From the NCBI GenBank assembly GCA_964383715.1, contig CAYLHU010000007.1, positions 1 to 17,528 of the forward strand: a DNA stretch of 17,528 nt, in the 5' to 3' direction. Both the position numbers and the translations under genes were made by a program. The stretch comes from CAYLHU01 sp964383715. Its GTDB lineage: Bacteria > Patescibacteriota > Minisyncoccia > Minisyncoccales > CG1-02-41-26. Numbering within the stretch: the first letter of the stretch is position 1; every line of letters starts with the position of its first letter. The notes beneath the pieces were generated by a model, which saw only the letters and a program-made list of their open reading frames with translations, ran no database searches and was not told the origin of the DNA. Of the stretch, positions 1 through 5,174 are shown piece by piece.

Positions 1-1211
1 TTTTTATAAAGCCGAAAATAATTTTGAAAAGTGATACTAGCTAAGGTTTTTGACTCGGCCTGAACATTAACTCCCTCTTTGGCTTCAATCGCTTGATGTA
101 AACCGCCCGAATATCTCCTTCCCGGCATCAAACGCCCCGTGAATTCGTCAACAATAATAACTTGACCGTTTTTAACAATATAATCCTTGTCTTTTTTAAA
201 TAAGGCCTTGGCTTTTAGGGCTGATTCCAATTGGTGAGCGGTGATAATGTCGCTTTGGGCCCAAGGGTCAAAATTAAGCCGGCCAACAACCTTATCCTGT
301 CCCTTTTCGGTGAAGGTTACGGCTTTAAGTTTTTCATCAATAATATAATCATCTTCTTCTTTCAAAGAATTGGCTATCTGGGAGAATTGGTGATATTTTT
401 CCGTTGATTCTTCAATGGGCCCAGAAATTATCAGAGGGGTTCTGGCTTCGTCAATTAAAACAGAATCAATTTCATCAATAACAACATAATGAAAATCGCG
501 TTGATTTTTGTCTTTGATATCCATCGCCATATTGTCTCTTAAATAATCAAAGCCAAACTCGTTATTGGTGCCGTAAGTTATATCGGCCGAATAAGATTCT
601 TTTTTAGAAACCGGCCGGAGATAACTTTCAATCACTCTAAATCCGCCAACCAAATCCCTTTCTTTATCTCTTTCTCCATTTTGGATTTTGGATTTTGGAT
701 TTTCTTGTTGATATTTTGGGTCATACAAATATGCCGCCTCGTGAATAATACAACCCACTGATAATCCAAGCGCGAAATATATCTGCCCCATCCAAATGGT
801 ATCTCTTTTAGCCAAATAATCATTAACCGTCACAACATGAACACCTTCTCCCTCTAAGGCATTAAGATAAATAGACAGAGTGGCTGCTAATGTTTTGCCT
901 TCTCCGGTTTTCATTTCAACAATTTTCCCTTGGTGGAGAGAAATCCCCGCAATTAACTGGACATCAAAATGCCTCTGCTGAAGATTCCTTTTAGCCACCT
1001 CTCTAACTAAAGCAAAACTTTCGGGCAGTAAATCATCAAGATTCTCGCCTTTGGACAATCTTGTTTTGAACTCTTTTGTTTTCTCTCTAATTTGTTCATC
1101 GGAAAAAGACCCGAAAAAAGATTCGAGGCCGTTTATCTTCTCAATCATTGGCTGGGTTCTTTTTAGATATTTGGTATTCGGGTCTTTGAAAATTTTACTT
1201 AAAAATGCCAT
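1..1211 (-). CDS. secA: Preprotein translocase ATPase SecA, N-terminal part (runs off the left edge)
   Basis: SecA is the motor ATPase that pushes unfolded preproteins through SecYEG. About 403 residues are present, roughly half of a normal SecA; the C-terminal half lies outside the window. I translated it by hand from the ATG at 1211. Residues 100-107 are the Walker A MKTGEGKT, 246-249 the DEAD-like DEID, followed by LIDEARTPLIISGP, and later VDEFTGRLMPGRRYSGG, all SecA hallmarks. Between LGLSVG (149-153) and YSADITYGTNNE there is an insertion of about 40 residues (157-197) compared with E. coli or Bacillus SecA. Part of it (170-178) is encoded by a heptanucleotide tandem repeat. The start is preceded only by A-rich sequence with no clear Shine-Dalgarno. 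A terminator for the upstream gene lies about 75 bp before the start, so secA probably has its own promoter, which I could not define. Confidence 0.96.
   Translation of the reverse strand, partial: MAFLSKIFKDPNTKYLKRTQPMIEKINGLESFFGSFSDEQIREKTKEFKTRLSKGENLDDLLPESFALVREVAKRNLQQRHFDVQLIAGISLHQGKIVEMKTGEGKTLAATLSIYLNALEGEGVHVVTVNDYLAKRDTIWMGQIYFALGLSVGCIIHEAAYLYDPKYQQENPKSKIQNGERDKERDLVGGFRVIESYLRPVSKKESYSADITYGTNNEFGFDYLRDNMAMDIKDKNQRDFHYVVIDEIDSVLIDEARTPLIISGPIEESTEKYHQFSQIANSLKEEDDYIIDEKLKAVTFTEKGQDKVVGRLNFDPWAQSDIITAHQLESALKAKALFKKDKDYIVKNGQVIIVDEFTGRLMPGRRYSGGLHQAIEAKEGVNVQAESKTLASITFQNYFRLYK
678..704. repeat. Heptanucleotide tandem repeat (ATTTTGG, 3.9 units) inside secA
   Basis: Three perfect copies of ATTTTGG plus ATTTTC lie at 678-704. 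Read on the coding strand the unit is CCAAAAT. Because 7 is not a multiple of 3, the repeat rotates through all frames and gives ENPKSKIQN (SecA residues 170-178). The same heptamer occurs in the rpsU-hisS spacer at 15369-15386. Confidence 0.9.
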
Positions 1212-1279
1212 CTTTTTCTTTTAATATTTTTAAAAAATAAGGAACTCCCCTATCTTCTTACTTTAAGATAATTATTCTT

Positions 1280-1317
1280 AAAAAACAAACCCCGCCTCTT
1301 AAAAAAGACGGGGTTTT
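1280..1317 (-). terminator. Intrinsic terminator downstream of the lysine-rich small ORF
   Basis: The stem pairs AAACCCCG (1287-1294) with CGGGGTTT (1309-1316). After a 2-nt bulge, TCTT (1297-1300) pairs with AAGA (1305-1308) around an A-rich loop. On the minus strand it is followed by a T-rich tract at 1289-1280. The plus strand also has a short T run, so it may work in both directions. It separates the small upstream unit from secA. Confidence 0.8.
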
Positions 1318-1332
1318 ATATCTATAGAAAAT

Positions 1333-1404
1333 CTATTTCTTTCTTTTCTTAACTACTTTTTTCTTCTTTGGTGTTACTTTCTTTTTAGTTTTTTTAACTA
1401 CCAT
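1333..1404 (-). CDS. Very small lysine-rich ORF, 23 codons
   Basis: The ORF runs from ATG at 1404 to TAG at 1333-1335. It starts MVVKKTKKKV and ends VVKKRKK, with about 15 of 23 residues Lys or Arg and one Pro in the middle. No Shine-Dalgarno sequence is visible. It lies between a consensus-like minus-strand promoter (1502-1529) and a strong terminator (1280-1317), so a transcript of about 210 nt is expected. It resembles the basic tails of histone-like or ribosomal proteins, so nucleic-acid binding is a guess. The alternative is that the transcript is non-coding and the ORF is a chance product of A-rich sequence. Confidence 0.45.
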   Translation of the reverse strand: MVVKKTKKKVTPKKKKVVKKRKK

Positions 1405-1501
1405 TTTTTTATTTTTAAAGATTTTAACTTAAGCAAATAGTCGACTTTATTTTTTAGTTCTATCTGCTTTATATTTTCTGAAATAAAAGTTTCTTCAATT
1501 C

Positions 1502-1529
1502 ATTATTTCACTTTTAAAAATTGTGTCAA
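1502..1529 (-). promoter_or_regulatory. Predicted promoter for the lysine-rich ORF unit
   Basis: On the minus strand TTGACA (1529-1524) is followed after 16 nt by AATAAT (1507-1502). Transcription should start near 1495, about 90 nt before the small ORF. A diverged copy of the ftsA-ftsZ spacer motif directly abuts the -35 box. Confidence 0.55.
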
Positions 1530-1548
1530 CCCCTCACCTATTTCTATG
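1529..1548 (+). repeat. Diverged fifth copy of the ftsA-ftsZ spacer motif
   Basis: This 20-mer matches the motif copy at 13041-13060 at 17 of 20 positions, including the last ten (TATTTCTATG). It sits just upstream of the TTGACA box of a minus-strand promoter. Confidence 0.5.
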
Positions 1549-1600
1549 CGAGACCCTGAAACAAATTTGAGATGTAAAGCCATATAAAAACTGACTTTTT

Positions 1601-1670
1601 ATTGATAATTTATAATTGATAATTGATAATTTATGATTTATAATTTATGATTTATAATTTATGATTTACG
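1601..1670. repeat. Heptanucleotide tandem array, ten units of ATTKATR type
   Basis: Ten contiguous 7-nt units fill 1601-1670. In order they are ATTGATA, ATTTATA, ATTGATA, ATTGATA, then ATTTATG and ATTTATA alternating, ending in ATTTATG and ATTTACG. The alternation of the last units also gives an exact 14-nt period. Confidence 0.92.
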
Positions 1671-1815
1671 ACGAGCGAGTCAAAGACGAGCGAACGAAGT
1701 GAGCTTGTAAAGATGACGACGAAGTCGTCATCGCCTCTTTTCCACCTTTCGCTTTTATAAATAAAAGCTCAGGTAAGCGAGGAGTCAAGATGAACACTTC
1801 GTGTTCATCGCCATG
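1671..1815. repeat. Composite hairpin array, locus 1 (GAA/TTC triloops)
   Basis: Two perfect 9-bp hairpins share the same ends but have different stems. One pairs GATGACGAC with GTCGTCATC around GAA (1712-1732). The other pairs GATGAACAC with GTGTTCATC around TTC (1789-1809). Both are preceded by AAGAT-type sequence and followed by GCC. Between them GCTTTTAT pairs with ATAAAAGC (1751-1768). The connector TCTTTTCCACCTTTCGC (about 1736-1752) recurs almost exactly at locus 2 near 14590-14605. Confidence 0.75.
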
Positions 1816-1845
1816 ATTTGTTCTCGATCTTTTTTATTTCCTTAA

Positions 1846-1909
1846 ATAAAAAAGGCCGAGAGGGTAAACCTCCAATTCAAAGTCTTTTATGAGGACCAGC
1901 TCTCGGCTT
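1846..1909 (-). ncRNA. Candidate small structured RNA with intrinsic terminator
   Basis: On the minus strand GCCGAGAG (1907-1900) pairs with CTCTCGGC (1862-1855). An inner stem pairs GGT with ACC and CCTC with GAGG, leaving an apical loop of about 18 nt. The outer stem is followed at once by CTTTTTT and further T's. A promoter at 1916-1943 would start the RNA near 1909, right at the outer stem, giving a transcript of about 60 nt. I do not recognise a known RNA family. It could also be a stand-alone terminator. Confidence 0.45.
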
Positions 1910-1915
1910 GAATTA

Positions 1916-1943
1916 ATTATAACCCCAAAAAAATATTAAACAA
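1916..1943 (-). promoter_or_regulatory. Predicted promoter of the candidate RNA at 1846-1909
   Basis: On the minus strand TTGTTT (1943-1938) is followed after 16 nt by a perfect TATAAT (1921-1916). The expected start, about 7 nt downstream, coincides with the 5' arm of the hairpin RNA. Confidence 0.5.
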
Positions 1944-2040
1944 CTACGAATATGCTTCGTGGACTCATAAACAGTAAATAATTGATAATCAATAATTGCA
2001 TTACGCTCCCCGGAAGCGTAAAACCCTAACTACTAAAAGC

Positions 2041-2129
2041 AAAAAACCTTCAAAATCTATATCCAGAAGGTTTTTCGCCGACTAAGAATGGAGCTTTTTT
2101 ATCCCGAAGGATAAAAAATGATCCTCATA
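2041..2129 (-). ncRNA. Candidate small RNA with UUCG-capped hairpin and terminator
   Basis: Predicted transcript of about 89 nt on the minus strand. Its first hairpin pairs TTTTTTATCC (2118-2109 on the minus strand) with GGATAAAAAA (2104-2095) around TTCG, a C(UUCG)G tetraloop, with flanking GGA/UCC pairing extending it. It ends in the terminator at 2042-2075. A tiny ORF of nine codons (MRIIFYPSG, 2128-2099) begins almost at the predicted start, so a leaderless leader peptide is an alternative. No known family was recognised. Confidence 0.45.
2042..2075 (-). terminator. Intrinsic terminator closing the candidate RNA at 2041-2129
   Basis: AAAAACCTTC (2042-2051) pairs perfectly with GAAGGTTTTT (2066-2075) around a 14-nt loop. 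There is a T6 run on the minus strand and T5 on the plus strand. Confidence 0.7.
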
Positions 2130-2135
2130 CTTTCC

Positions 2136-2164
2136 ATGCTACCAAATTAAAAAGCGATTGTCAA
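2136..2164 (-). promoter_or_regulatory. Predicted promoter of the candidate RNA at 2041-2129
   Basis: On the minus strand a consensus TTGACA (2164-2159) is followed after exactly 17 nt by TAGCAT (2141-2136). Transcription would begin near 2129. Confidence 0.55.
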
Positions 2165-2187
2165 TAGCCGTCTCTTTTTTAAAAAAG

Positions 2188-2215
2188 AAGTGAGTTGTTT
2201 ACAACTCACTTTTTT
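2188..2215. terminator. Bidirectional intrinsic terminator overlapping the stop of the 49-aa ORF
   Basis: AAGTGAGTTGT (2188-2198) pairs with ACAACTCACTT (2201-2211). T runs follow on the plus strand (2211-2215) and on the minus strand (CTTCTTTTTT). The TAA stop of the minus-strand small gene (2199-2201) forms the loop of the hairpin. Confidence 0.8.
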
Positions 2216-2348
2216 CATACGAGTATTTTTCCGCCAATTTTTTTGCCCACTCTGTAATGTGGTCTCTCTCTTCTACTGAGAAAACCCTTAGAGTGAGCGC
2301 TACCGTAATCACAGCATTTTCCATTTCGGTTTTTTCTTCGTCAGTCAT
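2199..2348 (-). CDS. Small hypothetical protein, 49 aa
   Basis: I do not recognise this protein. The ORF starts MTDEEKTEMENAVITVAL and continues with a short region ending EWAKKLAEKYSYEKSEL. It looks acidic and helical, with no membrane segment or signal peptide. It is one of the few genes here with a purine-rich stretch (GAAAGAGAAG) just before the ATG. It has a plausible own promoter inside the end of clpB (2394-2421), and its stop codon lies in the loop of a strong terminator, so it forms a complete monocistronic unit. That arrangement argues for a real gene. Confidence 0.7.
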   Translation of the reverse strand: MTDEEKTEMENAVITVALTLRVFSVEERDHITEWAKKLAEKYSYEKSEL

Positions 2349-2393
2349 TTTCTTCTCTTTCCTATTTAATTGTTTTTTACCAAACTATTTTTC

Positions 2394-2421
2394 AGTATAA
2401 TGAATAATTTTTATTTAGCAA
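2394..2421 (-). promoter_or_regulatory. Predicted promoter of the 49-aa gene
   Basis: On the minus strand TTGCTA (2421-2416) is followed after 16 nt by TATACT (2399-2394). The -35 box lies within the last codons of clpB. It is a moderate match only. Confidence 0.4.
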
Positions 2422-5107
2422 CCTTCTCGGGGCTCTTTTTCTTTCTGAAAACGATAGCATTGGAAAAAACAACTTTTCCTTTTTTGAAGTCAACTGAAAA
2501 AGACCCGCCTTGTTCTATTTGGGAAGTTATAATCTTTAATGATAAAGGGTCAAGAATCATTTTTTGAATTACTCTTCTTAACGGCCTGGCTCCCAAGTTA
2601 GGGTCAAATCCTTCTTTTGTTAAATATTCTTTAACTGCCTCGAAGAAATCAATTTTAATATCTTTGGTTTTCCTTAGTCGCTCTCTGACTTTTTCTAATT
2701 CCAAATCAACTATTTTTCTAATTTTTCCCTTACTAAGATAGTTAAAGATAATTATCTCGTCAACTCTGTTTAAAAACTCCGGACGGAAAAAGTCCTTCAA
2801 GGATTGATTTACTTTACTTTCCATATTTTCTCTTTGGGAAGAATTTTGTTTGGAGTTTCCTTCAAATCCCAAAGGATGGGCTTCACTGATATATTCGGAA
2901 CCAACATTGGAAGTCATAATAATAATAGTATTCTTAAAAGAAACCATTCTCCCCTTAGCATCAGTGAGCTGACCGTCCTCAAAAATTTGGAGCAAGATAT
3001 TGAAGACCTCGGGATGAGCTTTTTCAATTTCATCGAGTAAGACAATACTATAAGGACGACGTCTTATTTTTTCAGTGAGTTGCCCCCCTTCCTCATAGCC
3101 AATATAACCGGGAGCTGAACCAATCATCTTGGAAACGCTATACTTTTCCATATATTCTGACATATCTATCTTAATAAGAGACTTTTCGCTGTTAAATAAA
3201 AAACTAGCTAAGGCCCGGGCAGTTTCTGTTTTCCCCACACCTGTCGGGCCCAAAAACAGAAAGACCCCCATCGGACGGCCTTCTTCAGCAATGCCAGCCC
3301 GACCTCGCCGAATAGCGTTAGAGATAGCCATTATTGCCTTGTCTTGACCAATTATTCTTCCTCTTAAAATATCCTCCATCTTTTCCAATTTCTTCGCCTC
3401 TCCCTCTATAAGCCGAGTGATAGGAATGCCTGTCCATTGAGAAACAACTTGGGCAATATCTTCTTCACCTACTTCTTCTTTTAGAAGACGATTTTTCTTT
3501 TGGAAATTTTTTAATTTCTTCTCAGCGGAGTCCAATTTTTTCCTGACTTCTGGGATTTCCCCATATTTTAGTTCGGCGATTTTTTGCAATTCTCCTTTCC
3601 TTTGGGCAATTTCTATTTGGAAATAAAGTTTATCTATTTCTCTTTTTAAATTTTTAATTTCATTTATTATCCTTTTCTCCGATTCCCATTTCGCCTCTAA
3701 AACTTTTTCTCTATCTTTTAAGTCGGCTAATCCTCTTTCAATCGCCCTAATTCTTCTTTGGGAGTCCTTTTCTTTTTTTAGGGCTTCTTTCTCTATCTTT
3801 AATTTGTTAATTTGGTCTTTTAGATCTCCCAATTTTACCGGCTCTGATTCCATTTCCAATCTTAAAGCCGAAGCCGCTTCATCCATTAAGTCAACCGCCT
3901 TGTCAGGTAAAAATCTGTCCGTAACATAACGATTACTTAATTCAGCCGAGGCCTTCAAAGCTGAATCCTTGATTTTCACCCCGTGATGAAGCTCATATCT
4001 CTCCTTTATTCCTCTTAAAATCGCCAAAGTATCTTCTACTGTCGGCTCGGAGACATAGATGGGTTGGAACCTTCTTTCCAAGGCGGCGTCTTTTTCAATA
4101 TATTTTTGATATTCTTTTAAGGTAGTTGCTCCAATCGCTCTTAATTCTCCTCTAGCTAAAGCTGGCTTTAAAAGATTGGAAGCGTCAATAGCTCCTTCGG
4201 CTGCCCCTGCTCCGATAATAGTATGGAGCTCATCGATAAATAAAATATATCTTTCACTATTTTTTTTGAGTTCACGGAGAAGAGATTTAATTCTGGCTTC
4301 AAACTCTCCCCTGTACTTAGTCCCGGCGATCAACGAACCCAAATCAAGGGCAATCAACTCTTTGCCTTTTAAACTCTCTGGGATATTTAAACTAACAATC
4401 TTTCTCGCCAACCCCTCAACGATAGCCGTTTTCCCTACACCGGCCTCCCCGATTAAAACAGGATTATTTTTTGTCCGACGAGATAAGACCTGCATTATTC
4501 TTCTGATTTCCGTTTCCCGGCCAATAACCGGGTCAAGCTTTCCCTTTCTAGCCAAAGAAGTTAAATTGATAGTATATTTTCTAATAACTTCATACTTGGA
4601 TTCCGGTTCGGGGTCAGTGATATTTTCTCCGCCTCTAATTTCCGATAGTTGCTTAAAAACAATTTCCCTATTTAGAGGAACTGAAACATTGGTATCAAGA
4701 AATTTAGCTTTCTCCAAAATTTCCTGACCTCTGTTTTTGGCTGATAAAATCCCCAAAAATAAATGTTCAACAGAAATAAAATCGTCTTTCATATTGGCCG
4801 CTTCAATTCGAGCCCTCTCTAATGTTTGGGCTAAGTCCTGGGTGAGATAAAATTGGCCAGCACTTTGAGATGGAGGGGAGAAGGGATTTTGAACGACAAC
4901 TTTTTCTATTTTTTTCTTTAAGTCGTCAATATCAACCTGTAGAGCATTTAGGATTGCCAAAACTATACTTTCTTCCTGTTCCAATAAAGCAAGCAAAAGA
5001 TGAACAACATCTATTTGCTGTTGCTCATATTTTCGAGCGATGCTTTGGGCTTTAAGCATCGCCTCTTGGGACTTATGGGTGAAATCGTCACCTTGAATAA
5101 AAGGCAT
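2411..5107 (-). CDS. clpB: Hsp100 AAA+ unfoldase, ClpB-type with a ClpC-like ClpP-loop motif
   Basis: A cytosolic double-ring AAA+ unfoldase of 898 residues. Order: N-terminal Clp repeat domain (1-150); AAA1 with Walker A GEAGVGKT (220-227), Walker B IDELH (291-295) and arginine fingers R345/R346; a long coiled-coil middle domain (about 412-545) with the ClpB-type LKYGEIPE and QWTGIP; AAA2 with Walker A GPTGVGKT (620-627), Walker B LLDEIE (690-695), FRPEFLNR (774-781) and sensor-2 GARPLRR (839-845). The middle domain length and sequence are those of ClpB disaggregase. However, residues 741-750 contain LGF (746-748) at the same distance from MTSNVG as the VGF of Bacillus ClpC, with a ClpC-length segment up to FRPEF; ClpB normally lacks this. 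The protein may therefore dock on ClpP. The start follows an octamer repeat with no Shine-Dalgarno, 67 bp after htrA. Confidence 0.93.
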   Translation of the reverse strand: MPFIQGDDFTHKSQEAMLKAQSIARKYEQQQIDVVHLLLALLEQEESIVLAILNALQVDIDDLKKKIEKVVVQNPFSPPSQSAGQFYLTQDLAQTLERARIEAANMKDDFISVEHLFLGILSAKNRGQEILEKAKFLDTNVSVPLNREIVFKQLSEIRGGENITDPEPESKYEVIRKYTINLTSLARKGKLDPVIGRETEIRRIMQVLSRRTKNNPVLIGEAGVGKTAIVEGLARKIVSLNIPESLKGKELIALDLGSLIAGTKYRGEFEARIKSLLRELKKNSERYILFIDELHTIIGAGAAEGAIDASNLLKPALARGELRAIGATTLKEYQKYIEKDAALERRFQPIYVSEPTVEDTLAILRGIKERYELHHGVKIKDSALKASAELSNRYVTDRFLPDKAVDLMDEAASALRLEMESEPVKLGDLKDQINKLKIEKEALKKEKDSQRRIRAIERGLADLKDREKVLEAKWESEKRIINEIKNLKREIDKLYFQIEIAQRKGELQKIAELKYGEIPEVRKKLDSAEKKLKNFQKKNRLLKEEVGEEDIAQVVSQWTGIPITRLIEGEAKKLEKMEDILRGRIIGQDKAIMAISNAIRRGRAGIAEEGRPMGVFLFLGPTGVGKTETARALASFLFNSEKSLIKIDMSEYMEKYSVSKMIGSAPGYIGYEEGGQLTEKIRRRPYSIVLLDEIEKAHPEVFNILLQIFEDGQLTDAKGRMVSFKNTIIIMTSNVGSEYISEAHPLGFEGNSKQNSSQRENMESKVNQSLKDFFRPEFLNRVDEIIIFNYLSKGKIRKIVDLELEKVRERLRKTKDIKIDFFEAVKEYLTKEGFDPNLGARPLRRVIQKMILDPLSLKIITSQIEQGGSFSVDFKKGKVVFSNAIVFRKKKSPEKVAK

Positions 5108-5117
5108 ATATTTAGTT

Positions 5118-5166
5118 AAGTGAGTAAGTGAGTAAGTGAGTAAGTGCGTAAGTGGGTTAAGTGGTG
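5118..5166. repeat. Octanucleotide tandem repeat just upstream of clpB
   Basis: AAGTGAGT occurs three times exactly (5118-5141), followed by AAGTGCGT, AAGTGGGTT and AAGTGGTG, so it decays away from clpB. It fills almost the whole htrA-clpB spacer and ends 10 nt before the clpB start codon, where a ribosome site would lie. Confidence 0.9.
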
Positions 5167-5174
5167 GGGAATAG

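Larger units (their letters stand above)
1405..2198. other. 794-bp region with no long gene, rich in repeats, hairpins and small transcription signals
   Basis: This stretch between the lysine-rich ORF and the 49-aa ORF contains, from left to right: a promoter (1502-1529), a heptanucleotide array (1601-1670), a composite hairpin array (about 1671-1815), a short candidate RNA with its own promoter and terminator (1846-1943), smaller hairpins (1946-1960 and 2001-2021, the latter pairing TTACGCT with AGCGTAA), and a second candidate RNA unit (2041-2164). No tRNA, tmRNA, RNase P or SRP RNA could be recognised. Confidence 0.7.

Noticed and set aside
632..823. 63-aa ORF antiparallel-frame to secA
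   Set aside because: It lies wholly within the secA reading frame on the same strand in another frame; the secA frame has all the conserved motifs.
4176..4727. 183-aa plus-strand ORF opposite clpB
   Set aside because: It is the shadow of the conserved ClpB AAA1 coding region, with no recognisable domain, promoter or ribosome site.
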